A stretch of DNA of 64,000 bases from Aeromonas veronii (GCF_040215105.1 NZ_CP157875.1:2595501-2659500), one strand, 5' to 3'; numbered from the stretch's first letter, positions 27,944 to 38,712 are shown. Numbers and translations: made by a program. Notes: generated by a model from the sequence alone, not told the origin.

Positions 27944-27999
27944 CGCTTATCGCAACTCAATTGCCGTCACTGGCGCTGGCCACAGGAGCACAGTCATGA
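27940..27999 (+). CDS. Candidate 19-codon coupled mini-ORF 2 between nuoM and nuoN
   Basis: The ATG at 27940 overlaps the previous stop (ATGA) and has AGGAG seven bases upstream. [19 protein letters not shown] ends in a TGA that overlaps the nuoN ATG. Its LALATGA tail echoes the NuoM C-terminus (YALPATGAL), indicating origin by a local duplication of the nuoM 3' end. Confidence 0.3.
   Translation: MTLIATQLPSLALATGAQS
27978..27991 (+). repeat. Intercistronic repeat, copy 2 (before nuoN)
   Basis: Second copy of GGCCACAGGAGCAC, supplying the nuoN ribosome binding site (AGGAG 27984-27988). Confidence 0.8.
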
Positions 28000-29459
28000 C
28001 GTTCACTGCCGCGCAACTGCTGGCCCTGCTGCCGCTGCTGCTGACCACCGGGGCCATGGTGGCCCTGATGCTGGCCATCGCCTGGAAACGCTGCGATGAC
28101 ACCGCCTTCGTGGTGACCATCACCGGTCTGAACCTGGCCCTCTTCTCCCTGCCCATCGTCATGGCGCAGGGTGATCAGGGGGTCACCCCCCTCTTGCAGG
28201 TGGACAGCTACGCCGTCTTCTACATGGGGCTGGTGCTCATCGGCGCCCTCGCCACCTGTACCTTCGGCCGCTCCTGGCTCAAGGGTTACCCGGACAACCG
28301 GGAAGAGTTCTACCTGCTGCTGCTGATCGCCACCGCCGGCGGTCTGGTGCTGGCAGGCTCCCGCCATCTCGCATCCCTCTTCATCGGGATCGAGATGCTG
28401 ACCCTGCCCATGTTCGGTCTGGTGGGTTATGCCTACCGCGAGCGCCATTCGCTGGAGGCCAGCATCAAGTACATGGTGCTCTCCGCCACCGCCACCGCCT
28501 TCCTGCTGTTTGGCATGGCGCTGCTCTACGCCCAGGCGGGGAGCCTCAGCTTCAGCGATCTCGGTCTGACCCTGGCCCAGAGCCCGGCACACCATCCGCT
28601 ATTGATGGGGGGCTTCGGCCTGATGCTGGTCGGATTTGCCTTCAAGCTCTCCCTGGCCCCCTTCCACCTCTGGACTCCGGACGTCTACGAAGGGGCGCCG
28701 GCACCGGTGGCGACCTTCCTCGCGACCGTCAGCAAGATCGCCGTGTTCTGCGTGCTGCTGCGCTTCTATCTGGCGGTACCGGCCACCTCGGACCCCATGA
28801 TCCACTGGTTGCTGGCGGCCATGGCAGTCATTTCTATCGTCATCGGCAACCTCTTGGCGCTGATCCAGACCAACATCAAGCGGATGATGGGCTACTCCTC
28901 CATCTCCCACTTCGGCTATCTGCTGGCGGTGGTGGTGGCGAGCCGCCTCGGCCAGATCCCGGTGGAAGCGGCGGGGGTCTATCTGCTGATGTATCTCTTC
29001 ACCAGCCTGGGGGCCTTCGGCGTCATCAGCATGATGTCCAGCCCCTACCGCGGCAAGGATGCTGACTCCCTGCACAGCTATCGCGGCCTGTTCTGGAAGC
29101 GCCCTTATCTCACTGCCGTGATGACGGTGATGATGCTGTCGCTCGCGGGCATCCCCATGACGCTCGGCTTCATCGGCAAGTTCTACCTCATCGGCGTCAC
29201 CGTCGAGGCGCAGCTGTGGTGGCTCAGTGGCGCCATCGTGCTCGGCAGCGCCCTGGGGCTCTACTACTACCTGCGCGTCATGGTCACCCTCTACCTGCGC
29301 GAACCCGGCATGCAGCTGCGCGATGCCACCGCCGACTGGGCCTTCTCCTCCGGAGGCCTGGTAGTGCTGCTCTCCGCCATCCTGGTGGTGCTGCTCGGGA
29401 TCTACCCCCAGCCGGTCATCAGCCTGGTGCAGGGCTTCCAGAACGTGGTCCTGCGCTGA
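27996..29459 (+). CDS. nuoN: NADH:quinone oxidoreductase subunit N
   Basis: This 487-residue antiporter-like subunit is the last of the operon. Typical segments are [20 protein letters not shown] near residue 129, [20 protein letters not shown] near 216 and [20 protein letters not shown]. The ATG at 27996 has AGGAG seven bases upstream and overlaps the stop of a 19-codon ORF. A strong terminator follows. Confidence 0.97.
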   Translation: MTFTAAQLLALLPLLLTTGAMVALMLAIAWKRCDDTAFVVTITGLNLALFSLPIVMAQGDQGVTPLLQVDSYAVFYMGLVLIGALATCTFGRSWLKGYPDNREEFYLLLLIATAGGLVLAGSRHLASLFIGIEMLTLPMFGLVGYAYRERHSLEASIKYMVLSATATAFLLFGMALLYAQAGSLSFSDLGLTLAQSPAHHPLLMGGFGLMLVGFAFKLSLAPFHLWTPDVYEGAPAPVATFLATVSKIAVFCVLLRFYLAVPATSDPMIHWLLAAMAVISIVIGNLLALIQTNIKRMMGYSSISHFGYLLAVVVASRLGQIPVEAAGVYLLMYLFTSLGAFGVISMMSSPYRGKDADSLHSYRGLFWKRPYLTAVMTVMMLSLAGIPMTLGFIGKFYLIGVTVEAQLWWLSGAIVLGSALGLYYYLRVMVTLYLREPGMQLRDATADWAFSSGGLVVLLSAILVVLLGIYPQPVISLVQGFQNVVLR

Positions 29460-29475
29460 CAGACATCAACCAAAC

Positions 29476-29503
29476 AAAAACCGGCCTCCATGGCCGGTTT
29501 TTT
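29476..29503 (+). terminator. Terminator of the nuo operon
   Basis: AAAAACCGGCC and GGCCGGTTTTTT pair around TCCAT, 16 bases after the nuoN stop. Confidence 0.92.
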
Positions 29504-29673
29504 ATGCCCCGATGTTGGGGCACGAGCCGTGACTCAATCCAGATAATCCCGAGTCTCACGCCCCCTTTTCGTCATCGCGCTCCCCTTCCCAACCCGTCTC
29601 CCCCATAGCAAGCCAAGCTGATAGCGCGCGGTGGTAGAAAAGATGAAGGGCGCCATTCCCGCTTTCTCCCCAT

Positions 29674-29701
29674 AAAAAAACCGGCCAGAAGGCCGGTTTT
29701 T
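29674..29701 (-). terminator. Terminator of purL
   Basis: AAAAACCGGCC and GGCCGGTTTTT pair around AGAA, with a seven-base T-tract on the minus strand. Stem core is the same as in the nuo terminator 200 bp away. The 170 bases between the two terminators show no gene. Confidence 0.9.
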
Positions 29702-29726
29702 CATTGCTGCCGAGATAAGCCAGAGC

Positions 29727-32700
29727 TTAACCCAGACGCACGCGGGCGTTGCGGAACATCCGCATCCAGGCGCCATCCTCGCCCCAGTTGTCCGGGTGCC
29801 AGGAGTTTGCCACGGTGCGGAACACCCGCTCCGGGTGCGGCATCATGATGGTGGCGCGGCCATCCACCGTGGTGACGGCGCAGATGCCGTCCGGCGAGCC
29901 GTTCGGGTTGGCCGGGTACTGCTCGGTCACCTGACCGCGGTTGTCGACGAAGCGCAGACCCACCAGGGCGCTCTGTTGCAGCGCGCTCAGGTGGGCGGCA
30001 TCACGCACCTCCACCCGCCCTTCCCCATGGGAGACGGCGATGGGCATGACGGAGCCCTGCATGCCGGCGAAGAAGGCAGACGGAGAGTCCTGCACTTCCA
30101 CCAGGCTGAAGCGCGCCTCGAAGCGCTCGGAGCGGTTTCGCACGAAACGTGGCCACAGCTCTGCCCCCGGGATGAGGTCACGCAGGTTGGACATCATCTG
30201 GCAACCGTTGCACACCCCAAGAGACAGCGTATCGCCGCGTTCGAAGAAGCGCTGGAACTGCTCCCGGGCAGCGTCGTTGAACAGGATGGACTTGGCCCAG
30301 CCCTCGCCCGCCCCCAGCACGTCACCGTAGGAGAAGCCGCCACAGGCCACCAGGCTCTGGAAATCGTCCAGCTTGATGCGCCCGGCGAGGATGTCGCTCA
30401 TATGCACGTCCACCGCAGTAAAACCGGCGCGGTCGAAGGCAGCAGCCATCTCCACGTGGGAGTTGACCCCCTGCTCGCGCAGCACCGCCAGACGTGGAGA
30501 GATCCCGCGGGCGATATAGGGTGCGGCCACATCTTCGGACGGGTGGTAGGTCAGCCTGGCCTGCAGACCCGGATCGGTGGCGTCCTGACGGGCGGCGTGC
30601 TCGCTGTCCGCGCATTCCGGGTTGTCCCGCAGGCGCTGCATCTGCCAGCTGGTCTCGCCCCAGAGGGTGCGAAGGGCGGTGCGGCTGGCGCGATAGACTT
30701 CCTGACCTGCGCGCTGGAACAGGATGAGGTCATCTTCCCGCACGGTGCCGAGCACGTGGGAGCAGGCGGCCAGGCCGTGGCCCGCCAGCAGGGTCAGCAC
30801 GGCCTCCTTGTCTTCACGGCGGATCTGGATGACGGCACCCAGCTCCTCGTTGAACAGGGCCGGCAACAGATCGCCACCGATGCGGTCGAGCTGGATATCG
30901 AGGCCGCAGTGACCGGCGAAGGCCATCTCGGTCAGGGTGACGAAGAGGCCACCATCGGATCGGTCGTGATAGGCGATGAGTTTTCTGTCCGCCACCAGCG
31001 CCTGGATGGCGTTGAAGAAGCCCTTGAGCTGCACCGGGTTGTCGAGATCCGGCGCGCTGTCGCCCAGTTGACGATAGACCTGGGCCAGGGCCGAGGCGCC
31101 GAGGCGCTGCTTGCCATTGCCAAGGTCAATCAGGATGAGGTCTGTCTCACCGAGATCGGTGCGCAGTTGCGGGGTGACGGTGTTGCGCACGTCTTCCACC
31201 CGGGCGAAGGCGCTGATGAGCAGGGAGAGCGGCGAGGTGACACTATGATCCACCCCATCCTGCTGCCAGCGGGTCTTCATGGACATGGAATCCTTGCCCA
31301 CCGGGATGGTGATACCGAGGGCTGGGCAGAGCTCCTCTCCCACCGCCTTGACCGCCTCGTAGAGACCGGCATCTTCGCCAGGGTGACCGGCGGCGGCCAT
31401 CCAGTTGGCGGAGAGTTTGACCCGCTTGAGCGACCCGATGTGGGCAGGGGCCAGGTTGGTCAGGGCCTCTGCCACCGCCATGCGGGCGGAGGCGGCGTGG
31501 GAGAGCAGCGCCACCGGGGTGCGCTCCCCCATGGACATGGCTTCGCCGTGATAGCCGTCATAGGTGGCGGCGGTGACGGCGCAATCTGCCACCGGGATCT
31601 GCCAGGGGCCGACCATCTGGTCGCGATTCACCAGACCGGTCACCGAGCGATCGCCGATGGTGATGAGGAAGGACTTCTCCGCCACCGTCGGCAGACGCAG
31701 CACCCGCTCGGCGGCCTCGTTCAAGGTCACGCCGTCCAGTTGCAGCGCCTTGCCCTGGGCGGGCAGGCTGGCGACGTCGCGGTGCATCTTGGGGGCCTTG
31801 CCGAGCAGCACGTCCAGCGGCAAGTCGATGGGCTGGTTGTCAAAGTGCGCATCAGAGAGGGTGAGATGCTTCTCTTCGGTAGCGCTGCCGATCACCGCAT
31901 AGGGGGCACGCTCGCGCTCGCACAGGGCCTTGAACAGGGGCAGCTTGTCCTGAGCCACCGCCAGCACGTAGCGCTCCTGGGATTCGTTGCACCAGATCTC
32001 GAGCGGGCTCATGCCCGGCTCGTCGCTCGCGATGGCACGCAGGTCGAACTTGCCGCCGCGCTCGCCATCATTGACCAGTTCGGGCATGGCGTTGGAGAGG
32101 CCGCCGGCACCCACATCGTGGATGAAGACGATGGGGTTGTCATCGCCAAGCTGCCAGCAGCGGTCGATCACCTCCTGACAACGGCGCTCCATCTCGGGGT
32201 TGTCCCGCTGCACGGAGGCAAAATCCAGATCCTCGGCGGACTGGCCGGAGGCCATGGACGATGCCGCGCCGCCACCCAGGCCGATGTTCATGGCCGGGCC
32301 ACCCAGCACGATGAGGGCGGAGCCGACTGGGATCTCACCCTTCTGCACGTGTTCGGTGCGGATGTTGCCGATCCCGCCCGCCAGCATGATGGGCTTGTGA
32401 TAGCCGCGCACTTCGACGCCGTTGTGGCTCGGTACCTGCTCTTCGAAGGTACGGAAGTAACCCAGGATGGCCGGACGACCGAACTCATTGTTGAAGGCGG
32501 CGCCGCCAAGGGGGCCTTCCTGCATGATGTCAAAAGCGCTGACGATGCGGCTCGGCTTGCCGAAATCCTGCTCCCAGGGCTGCTCGAAACCGGGGATGCG
32601 CAAGTTGGAGACGGAGAAGCCCACCAGACCTGCCTTGGGCTTGGCGCCACGGCCGGTCGCCCCCTCGTCGCGAATTTCACCACCAGAGCCGGTCGCGGCC

Positions 32701-33620
32701 CCCGGGAAGGGAGAAATGGCGGTCGGGTGGTTGTGGGTCTCCACCTTCATCAGGATGTCGACCCGCTCCTGGTGGTACTGGTACTCACCGCTGGTGGGGC
32801 TCGGGAAGAAGCGGCCACCGTCGCTGCCTTCCATCACGGCAGCGTTGTCTTTGTAGGCAGACAGGACATGGTCCGGCGTCTGCTCGAAGGTGTTCTTGAT
32901 CATCTTGAACAGCGACTTGGGCTGTTGCTCGCCGTCGATGGTCCAGTCGGCGTTGAAGATCTTGTGACGGCAGTGCTCGGAGTTTGCCTGGGCAAACATG
33001 TAGAGCTCGATGTCGTTGGGGTTGCGACCAAGCCGGGTGAAGTTCTCGACCAGATAGTCGATCTCGTCCTCGGCCAGCGCCAGGCCAAGGGCGATGTTGG
33101 CAGAGGCCAGAGCGGCGCGGCCGCCACCCAGTACATCCACCTGGGTGAAGGGGCGCGGCTCGTGGTGAGCAAACAGGGCGGCCGCCTCGGTCAGCTCGCC
33201 AAACACCACTTCCATCATGCGATCGTGCAGCAGGGCGGCGACCTCATCACGCTGGGCCGCCGTCAGTTCACCCTTGGGTTGCAGATAATAGGCAATGCCG
33301 CGCTCCAGCCGCTTGACCTGGGTCAGGCCACAGTTGTGGGCGATGTCGGTTGCTTTGGAAGACCAGGGGGAGATAGTGCCGGGACGGGGGGTAACGAGGA
33401 ATAGCTGACCGCTTGGGGTGTGTTCTGGGATGGTCGGGCCGTAGCGCAGGAGCTGGCCCAAGGTCGCTCGCTCGGGGGGCGACAGGGGGCTCGACAGCTC
33501 GGCGAAGTGCACATATTCGGCATAGACGCTCTCTATCTCTACTCCTCTCTGCACGCAGCTTTGCAGCAGCTTGTGGACACGAAACTCAGACAGTGCTGGG
33601 GCACCACGCAAGATTTCCAT
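29727..33620 (-). CDS. purL: Phosphoribosylformylglycinamidine synthase (FGAR amidotransferase)
   Basis: This 1297-residue large-type PurL performs the fourth step of de novo purine synthesis: FGAR + glutamine + ATP to FGAM. It has the N-terminal PurS-like domain, the ATP-grasp-like FGAM synthase core ([30 protein letters not shown]) and a C-terminal glutaminase with nucleophile Cys in [12 protein letters not shown] and His/Glu in MPHPERVF. Length matches E. coli (1295). It is monocistronic, with its own promoter and a PurR-like operator upstream. Confidence 0.97.
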   Translation of the reverse strand: MEILRGAPALSEFRVHKLLQSCVQRGVEIESVYAEYVHFAELSSPLSPPERATLGQLLRYGPTIPEHTPSGQLFLVTPRPGTISPWSSKATDIAHNCGLTQVKRLERGIAYYLQPKGELTAAQRDEVAALLHDRMMEVVFGELTEAAALFAHHEPRPFTQVDVLGGGRAALASANIALGLALAEDEIDYLVENFTRLGRNPNDIELYMFAQANSEHCRHKIFNADWTIDGEQQPKSLFKMIKNTFEQTPDHVLSAYKDNAAVMEGSDGGRFFPSPTSGEYQYHQERVDILMKVETHNHPTAISPFPGAATGSGGEIRDEGATGRGAKPKAGLVGFSVSNLRIPGFEQPWEQDFGKPSRIVSAFDIMQEGPLGGAAFNNEFGRPAILGYFRTFEEQVPSHNGVEVRGYHKPIMLAGGIGNIRTEHVQKGEIPVGSALIVLGGPAMNIGLGGGAASSMASGQSAEDLDFASVQRDNPEMERRCQEVIDRCWQLGDDNPIVFIHDVGAGGLSNAMPELVNDGERGGKFDLRAIASDEPGMSPLEIWCNESQERYVLAVAQDKLPLFKALCERERAPYAVIGSATEEKHLTLSDAHFDNQPIDLPLDVLLGKAPKMHRDVASLPAQGKALQLDGVTLNEAAERVLRLPTVAEKSFLITIGDRSVTGLVNRDQMVGPWQIPVADCAVTAATYDGYHGEAMSMGERTPVALLSHAASARMAVAEALTNLAPAHIGSLKRVKLSANWMAAAGHPGEDAGLYEAVKAVGEELCPALGITIPVGKDSMSMKTRWQQDGVDHSVTSPLSLLISAFARVEDVRNTVTPQLRTDLGETDLILIDLGNGKQRLGASALAQVYRQLGDSAPDLDNPVQLKGFFNAIQALVADRKLIAYHDRSDGGLFVTLTEMAFAGHCGLDIQLDRIGGDLLPALFNEELGAVIQIRREDKEAVLTLLAGHGLAACSHVLGTVREDDLILFQRAGQEVYRASRTALRTLWGETSWQMQRLRDNPECADSEHAARQDATDPGLQARLTYHPSEDVAAPYIARGISPRLAVLREQGVNSHVEMAAAFDRAGFTAVDVHMSDILAGRIKLDDFQSLVACGGFSYGDVLGAGEGWAKSILFNDAAREQFQRFFERGDTLSLGVCNGCQMMSNLRDLIPGAELWPRFVRNRSERFEARFSLVEVQDSPSAFFAGMQGSVMPIAVSHGEGRVEVRDAAHLSALQQSALVGLRFVDNRGQVTEQYPANPNGSPDGICAVTTVDGRATIMMPHPERVFRTVANSWHPDNWGEDGAWMRMFRNARVRLG

Positions 33621-33669
33621 ATACCTTTCTCACCAAGTTTTAGAGTGTGGGGGGATTTGAGACGCGCGT

Positions 33670-33698
33670 ATTATAGGGATCAGGCCCACCACGGACAA
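33670..33698 (-). promoter_or_regulatory. Sigma-70 promoter of purL
   Basis: On the minus strand TTGTCC (33698-33693) and TATAAT (33675-33670) are spaced by 17 bases, giving a leader of about 43 nt before purL. Confidence 0.75.
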
Positions 33699-33708
33699 AC
33701 GTTTTTCT
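33693..33708. promoter_or_regulatory. PurR-like operator overlapping the purL -35 box
   Basis: GGACAAACGTTTTTCT fits the PurR consensus ANGCAANCGNTTNCNT at 8 of 11 fixed positions, including the central CAAnCGnTT. It covers the -35 hexamer, as expected for repression by hypoxanthine/guanine-bound PurR. Confidence 0.55.
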
Positions 33709-33769
33709 CATCGCGAGCGATGTGACTCCCTCCACACTCTCTGGTATAAAGGAGCCTCTTTTTTGACAA

Positions 33770-35275
33770 ATGCCGATTTTTTCAACAAGGGTACTCACCT
33801 ACTTGCGCTGCATTTTTCGACTGTTCATCGGGATGTTGTTGGCCCTGGCCCTGGCCGGTTGTGACTTCTACTCCCCCTCCAGCCAGCTGGAGCAGATCCG
33901 CCAACGGGGCGAGATCCGGGTTGGCACCCTCTATGGCCCCACCTCCTATTACCAGCGAGACGACATCGCCCAGGGCTTTGACTATGAGCTCGCGCAGCAC
34001 TATGCCGACTGGCTGGGGGTCAAACTGACCATCATCCCGGCCTACAGCACCGCCGAGCTCGTCGAGATGCTGGAGAAGGGAAAACTCGATCTCGCCGCCG
34101 CCGCCATCGTGGTGACGCCGGAGCGGCGCAAGCTGTTTCGCTTCGGCCCGGGCTTCTACCAGGTCGCCCCCAAACTGGTCTATCGCAATGGCTCCCCGAG
34201 ACCCAAGGATCTCGGGGATCTCAAGGGCCACATCGTGGTGCCCGCCGGCTCCACCGGCGAGGATCTGATGAAGGAGATCGCCAAGCAGCACCCCGACCTC
34301 GACTGGAGCATCAACCGGGATGCGGACGTGGAAGAGCTGCTCAAGCAGGTGGCGGATGGCGAAGTGGACTACACAGTGGTGCAGGACACCGTGCTGGCCC
34401 GTACCCAGCGTTACTACCCCGAGCTCACCGAAGGGATGACACTGGCCAAGAAGCAGGCCGTGGCTTGGGCCATGACCAAGCTGCCGGACGACAGCCTCTA
34501 CGCCAGCGTCATCGACTTCTTCGGCCAGCGTTTCATGGATGGCTCCATCGCCAAGCTGGACGAGAAGTATTTCGGCCACGTGCAGAATTTCGATTTCGTC
34601 GACACCCGCACCTTCCTGCAACGGGCCAAGAGCCTGCTGCCCAAGTACCAGCCGCTGTTCCAGGCCCACGCCAAGGATATCGTCGACTGGCGGTTGCTGG
34701 CGGCCATCAGCTATCAGGAATCCCACTGGGACCCTCAGGCGCGCTCCTATACCGGGGTGCGCGGCATGATGATGCTGACCGGCCCCACCGCCAAGGCCAT
34801 GGGGGTCAGCGATCGCCTGCACCCGGAGCAGAGCATCAAGGGGGGCGCCCGCTATCTGCAGGAGATGATGGAGAAGGTGCCGGACTCGGTGCCGGAGGAT
34901 GAGAAGGTCTGGTTTGCCCTCACCGCCTACAACATCGGCTACGGCCACATGATGGATGCCCGCCGACTGACCAAACAGCAGGGCAAGAACCCTGATGCCT
35001 GGAGCGACGTGAAAGAGATATTGCCCCTGCTGCAGCAGGCCCGCTGGCATCGCAAGGTGCGCTACGGCTACGCCCGCGGCGGCGAGGCCCGCAACTACGT
35101 CAACAACGTGCGCCAGTATTACCAGAGCCTGCTCTGGCTCGACAACGAGCAGCAGAAGGCACAGCGGCGCGAAGCCCAGGGAGAGGATGATGGCAGCGAA
35201 CCGGCGACCCCGGTGGCCAGCACGGAGCGCCCCACCATCATCGCCGAGGTGGTCAAGCAGATCATCACCCCCTGA
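33770..35275 (+). CDS. mltF: Membrane-bound lytic murein transglycosylase F
   Basis: This 501-residue outer-membrane lipoprotein has a lipobox LALAGC (C31), a regulatory domain like the extracellular solute-binding family 3 proteins (about residues 40-270; GEIRVGTLYGPTSYYQ) and a C-terminal lysozyme-like SLT domain with the catalytic Glu in ISYQESHWDPQARS (near residue 318). It cleaves peptidoglycan to 1,6-anhydro-muropeptides. A TATAAA-type -10 element lies near 33750 in the region divergent from purL. Confidence 0.95.
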   Translation: MPIFSTRVLTYLRCIFRLFIGMLLALALAGCDFYSPSSQLEQIRQRGEIRVGTLYGPTSYYQRDDIAQGFDYELAQHYADWLGVKLTIIPAYSTAELVEMLEKGKLDLAAAAIVVTPERRKLFRFGPGFYQVAPKLVYRNGSPRPKDLGDLKGHIVVPAGSTGEDLMKEIAKQHPDLDWSINRDADVEELLKQVADGEVDYTVVQDTVLARTQRYYPELTEGMTLAKKQAVAWAMTKLPDDSLYASVIDFFGQRFMDGSIAKLDEKYFGHVQNFDFVDTRTFLQRAKSLLPKYQPLFQAHAKDIVDWRLLAAISYQESHWDPQARSYTGVRGMMMLTGPTAKAMGVSDRLHPEQSIKGGARYLQEMMEKVPDSVPEDEKVWFALTAYNIGYGHMMDARRLTKQQGKNPDAWSDVKEILPLLQQARWHRKVRYGYARGGEARNYVNNVRQYYQSLLWLDNEQQKAQRREAQGEDDGSEPATPVASTERPTIIAEVVKQIITP

Positions 35276-35441
35276 CAGAAGAGTCTGGTGTGTTTTCCGG
35301 CGTGATTCTCTGTTAACATCCTCACTGTAAAAGGCTTGTTAAAACACCCGTTATCCCAGTTTATTCATCTGCTTGTGATATCCATGGGGACGAGTGACAA
35401 GCCATGCCAGAGACACTGGACGAGCAGACAGGAGAAACCAG

Positions 35442-35585
35442 ATGCGAGCCCGAAAAAGATTGCTGGTCAAGAAGACCAAGAGCGCCTGGAGCCCCAGACG
35501 AAAACTCAGACTCAATGACATGAAGCGCAAGATATGGCGCAGGAACCGCTCCTTCACCCTGCTGATTGCGGAGCACACAGAATAA
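35442..35585 (+). CDS. Small, highly basic 47-residue protein (hypothetical)
   Basis: The ATG at 35442 has AGGAG seven bases upstream. The product contains 17 Arg/Lys among 47 residues and only three acidic residues, in clusters such as RARKRLLVKKTK and MKRKIWRRNR. No signal peptide or membrane helix is seen. It ends exactly at a strong terminator, which supports a transcribed gene here. I do not recognise a family; RNA, DNA or ribosome binding would be a guess from charge alone. A longer in-frame start at 35394 is possible but lacks a good binding site. Confidence 0.4.
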   Translation: MRARKRLLVKKTKSAWSPRRKLRLNDMKRKIWRRNRSFTLLIAEHTE

Positions 35586-35608
35586 ACCCGGCCAAGGCCG
35601 GGTTTTTT
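35585..35608 (+). terminator. Terminator after mltF / basic ORF
   Basis: AACCCGGCC and GGCCGGGTT pair around AA, followed by TTTTTT in total. Confidence 0.9.
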
Positions 35609-35617
35609 AATGGCGGT

Positions 35618-35848
35618 TCATGACGCGAGCGGCGTCAACGCGAACTGCACCGCCCGCTTGGAAACCAGCGTATTGCAGTGGTTGCAGAAGTAATCCACGG
35701 CGCCGCACGCCTTGAGGCGCTCCAGCTCCTGCTGGCAGGTGGGGCACAGGGCCTGCACCCGATAGGCGGTCTGACACTGGGGACACTGGGTCTGGTCACT
35801 GCGGCTGTCCAGCCCGCAGCCGCAGGCCGGACACATCAAGGGGTTCAT
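35618..35848 (-). CDS. yfgJ: Zinc-ribbon protein YfgJ
   Basis: This 76-residue protein is built of zinc-ribbon knuckles: CPACGCGL, CPQC, CPTC and CNHC. It matches the E. coli YfgJ family (about 71 residues), which also lies next to der. The role is unknown. An in-frame ATG at residue 5 (MCPACG) is an equally good start. A terminator separates it from der. Confidence 0.85.
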   Translation of the reverse strand: MNPLMCPACGCGLDSRSDQTQCPQCQTAYRVQALCPTCQQELERLKACGAVDYFCNHCNTLVSKRAVQFALTPLAS

Positions 35849-35904
35849 GCTGGACTCCTCGTCATGATCAGGGGTCTGAACAGATCAACTGCCCTCCCCC
35901 GGCA

Positions 35905-35938
35905 TTTAAAAAAGAAACGGCTACCAGAGGCAGCCGTT
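35905..35938 (-). terminator. Terminator of the hisS-der operon
   Basis: AACGGCT and AGCCGTT form a stem extended by CC/GG, with a T-rich tail (TTTCTTTTTT) on the minus strand just after der. Confidence 0.8.
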
Positions 35939-35944
35939 GTAGCG

Positions 35945-37453
35945 TTATTTCTTGGACTTGGTGCGCGCCTTCAGCAGGCGATCCCGTTGCCGTTCCTGAC
36001 TCAGGGTCAGGTTGTTCTTCTTGCCCTCGAACGGGTTCACCGACTCCTGGAACTCGACCCGGATCGGGGTACCCATGATCTTCAGGGACTTGCGGAAGTA
36101 GTTGATGAGATACCGCTTGTAGGAGTCCGGCAGATCGTTCAACTGGTTGCCGTGAATGACGATGCGCGGCGGATTGTAGCCACCGGCGTGGGCATACTTC
36201 AGCTTGACCCGGCGACCGTTCACCATGGGCGGCTGGTGATCTTCCTGGGCCATCTGCATGATGCGGGTCAGCATGGCGGTGCTGGTACGGCGGGTGGCGG
36301 ACTGATACGCCTCCTGGATGGATTCGAACAGGTGGCCGACACCGCTGCCGTGCAGGGCAGAGATGAAGTGCACCCGAGCGAAGTCGATGAAACCGAGGCG
36401 GCGGTCCAGCTCGTTCTTCACATCTTCCTTCACCTTCTGATCCAGGCCGTCCCACTTGTTCACCACCAGTACCACGGAGCGGCCGGAGTTGAGCACGAAG
36501 CCCAGGATGCTCAAGTCCTGATCCGTGATGGTCTCGCGGGCGTCGATCACCAGCAGGCAGACGTTGGCGTCTTCGATGGCCTTGAGGGTCTTGATGACGG
36601 AGAACTTCTCCACCGTCTCGTGCACCTTGCCACGGCGACGGACACCTGCGGTGTCGATGACCACGTACTTCTGCTCGTCGCGCTCCATGGGAATGTAGAC
36701 GGAGTCGCGGGTGGTGCCCGGCATGTCGTAGACGATGACCCGATCTTCCCCCAGCAGGCGGTTGGTCAGGGTCGACTTGCCCACGTTGGGGCGACCGACG
36801 ATGGCGAACTTGATGGGCAAGTCGGCGAACGGGGTCTCCTTGGTGTCTTCCTTGGTATCCAGCTCACCGGCAGCCACCATGCGCAGCAGGGCCTCTTCGT
36901 CGAAGTCCTCGTCCAGCTCATCCTGCGCCTCGACATCGGTGCCGGCGGCTTTGAGCAGCTCTTCCAGATGGGGCGCAAGCGCCAGCTCCAGCAGGCTCAG
37001 TACGCCACGACCGTGGGCGGCCGCCATCTGGTACACCTCGCCCAGCGCCAGGCCGTAGAACTCGGAGACGGCGGAGTCGCCATCGATGCCGTCGGTCTTG
37101 TTGGCGACCAGGAACACCTTCTTGTGGGTCTTGCGCAGGTGCTCGGCGATGGCCTGATCCGCAGCGGTCAAACCGGCACGGGCATCCACCATGAACAGCA
37201 CCACATCGGCTTCTTCGATGGCCAGCAGGGACTGCTCGGCCATCTTCAGCTCGATCCCCTCCTCGGTGCCATCGATACCGCCGGTATCGACCACGATAAA
37301 TTCCAGCTCGCCCAGCTTCGCCTGGCCGTATTTGCGGTCCCGGGTCAGGCCGGGGAAGTCGGCGACCAGGGCGTCCCGGGTACGGGTCAGGCGGTTAAAC
37401 AGGGTGGATTTCCCCACGTTGGGGCGGCCCACCAGGGCAACTACAGGAGTCAT
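35945..37453 (-). CDS. der: Ribosome assembly GTPase Der (EngA)
   Basis: This 502-residue protein has two tandem GTPase domains and a C-terminal KH-like domain. Domain 1 has a P-loop GRPNVGKST at residues 9-17 and NKTDG; domain 2 has [18 protein letters not shown] near 218 and NKWDGLD. An acidic linker ([10 protein letters not shown]) joins them. It acts in 50S subunit maturation and is essential in E. coli. It is the last gene of the hisS-yfgM-bamB-der run. Confidence 0.97.
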   Translation of the reverse strand: MTPVVALVGRPNVGKSTLFNRLTRTRDALVADFPGLTRDRKYGQAKLGELEFIVVDTGGIDGTEEGIELKMAEQSLLAIEEADVVLFMVDARAGLTAADQAIAEHLRKTHKKVFLVANKTDGIDGDSAVSEFYGLALGEVYQMAAAHGRGVLSLLELALAPHLEELLKAAGTDVEAQDELDEDFDEEALLRMVAAGELDTKEDTKETPFADLPIKFAIVGRPNVGKSTLTNRLLGEDRVIVYDMPGTTRDSVYIPMERDEQKYVVIDTAGVRRRGKVHETVEKFSVIKTLKAIEDANVCLLVIDARETITDQDLSILGFVLNSGRSVVLVVNKWDGLDQKVKEDVKNELDRRLGFIDFARVHFISALHGSGVGHLFESIQEAYQSATRRTSTAMLTRIMQMAQEDHQPPMVNGRRVKLKYAHAGGYNPPRIVIHGNQLNDLPDSYKRYLINYFRKSLKIMGTPIRVEFQESVNPFEGKKNNLTLSQERQRDRLLKARTKSKK

Positions 37454-37527
37454 AAAAGCCTCATTCTCAAGACGACAAAGGCTCCGGGTCCGAAGACCAG
37501 GAGCCGGATATTCACATTGACGGGTGA

Positions 37528-38712
37528 TCAGGGACGCTGCAAAGCGTACAACTTGCCACCACGGCTCTGCACATACAGGGTGTCACCGTCCACCAAGGGG
37601 GCGGCATAGAGACCACTGCTGTCGAGCTGCTGCATGGCCTTGATGGACCCATCGGTACGATCCAGCCAATACAGGTAACCTTCCACATCGCCGACCACCA
37701 CATAGTCACCCAGGATGACGGGGGCGGTCACGGTGCGGTTTTCGAGCTGGGTGTTGGACCACAGCTCCAGACCGTTGCGACGGTCCACCGCGAACAGGTG
37801 GCTGCGGCTGTCGGTCAGCACGATGGCATTGCCGGTCACCGCCAGATCGCGATAGCCGGAATACTTGCGCTTCCACACCTCGTCGCCACTCATCAGCTTG
37901 CGGGCCATCAACTGGCCATTGTAGGCGATGGCATAAAGCTCATCACCGGCGATGAGGGGAGTGGCATCCACGTCCACCATGCGATCCAGCTCGGTCGCAC
38001 CGCGGGGATCCGCCACCTTGGACTGACGCACCGGCTGGCCGTTGCTCAGCAGGGCGATGCCCACCTTGCCATCGGCGCGGCCGTAGAGCACGGCACCGTT
38101 GGTGATGACGGGGGCGCCGGCGCTGCGCAGGGTCAGCGGCGGTTGCTCCTCGGACAGGGTCCACTGCTGCTTGCCCTCATCGGTATCGAGGGCAATCAGA
38201 CGGCCCGAGGTCGTCAGCACCACCACGCGGCCATCTTCCACCGCCGGGCTCGCCACCACTTCACCGGGCACATTGGTCTGCCACAGCACTTCCCCGTCCG
38301 TCTCGTTCAGGGCGTAGACCACCCCGTTCTCGGAGCCGAGGAACAGTTTGCCGTAGCGGGACACCAGGCCACCGGAGAGGCGGGCACTGCGCTTGTCGGC
38401 GTTGATGGGCAGATCCGCCAGATCCACGCTCCACAGCACCTTGCCCGTGTTGCGATCGAAGGCGGTCACATCACCGTCGCGGGCGGCGGCATAGATGTGA
38501 TCTTCTTCCACCACCGGCTTGAGCTGGGAGTAGAAGTCGCCGATGCCATCCCCGACGGAGGAGGACCACTGGGTATCGGCGGTGAAGGCCGATTCCACCA
38601 CCGGCAGCGGCGCCATCGGGGTCAGATCTTCTTCCGAGCTGAACAGGGAGCACCCCTGCAGGGCCAGGGAGACAGCCGCCCCCAGCGCCAGTCGTTTGTA
38701 CAGATTACGCAT
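37528..38712 (-). CDS. bamB: Outer-membrane assembly lipoprotein BamB
   Basis: This 394-residue lipoprotein (lipobox LALQGC, C21) is an eight-bladed beta-propeller with repeated PQQ-like segments such as [34 protein letters not shown] and [17 protein letters not shown]. It belongs to the BAM complex that inserts beta-barrels. The start at 38712 ([11 protein letters not shown]) overlaps the yfgM stop and has GAGG upstream; a GTG at 38724 would add four residues. Confidence 0.95.
   Translation of the reverse strand: MRNLYKRLALGAAVSLALQGCSLFSSEEDLTPMAPLPVVESAFTADTQWSSSVGDGIGDFYSQLKPVVEEDHIYAAARDGDVTAFDRNTGKVLWSVDLADLPINADKRSARLSGGLVSRYGKLFLGSENGVVYALNETDGEVLWQTNVPGEVVASPAVEDGRVVVLTTSGRLIALDTDEGKQQWTLSEEQPPLTLRSAGAPVITNGAVLYGRADGKVGIALLSNGQPVRQSKVADPRGATELDRMVDVDATPLIAGDELYAIAYNGQLMARKLMSGDEVWKRKYSGYRDLAVTGNAIVLTDSRSHLFAVDRRNGLELWSNTQLENRTVTAPVILGDYVVVGDVEGYLYWLDRTDGSIKAMQQLDSSGLYAAPLVDGDTLYVQSRGGKLYALQRP

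Noticed and set aside
29796..33404. A 1202-codon open frame antisense to purL
   Set aside because: It mirrors purL codon by codon, is rich in His, Gln, Gly and Val without domain pattern, and has no promoter or binding site. Long antisense frames are expected from strong GC bias at third positions.
35678..37609. A 643-codon plus-strand open frame over der
   Set aside because: Shadow of der and yfgJ, both of which have clear family matches on the minus strand.
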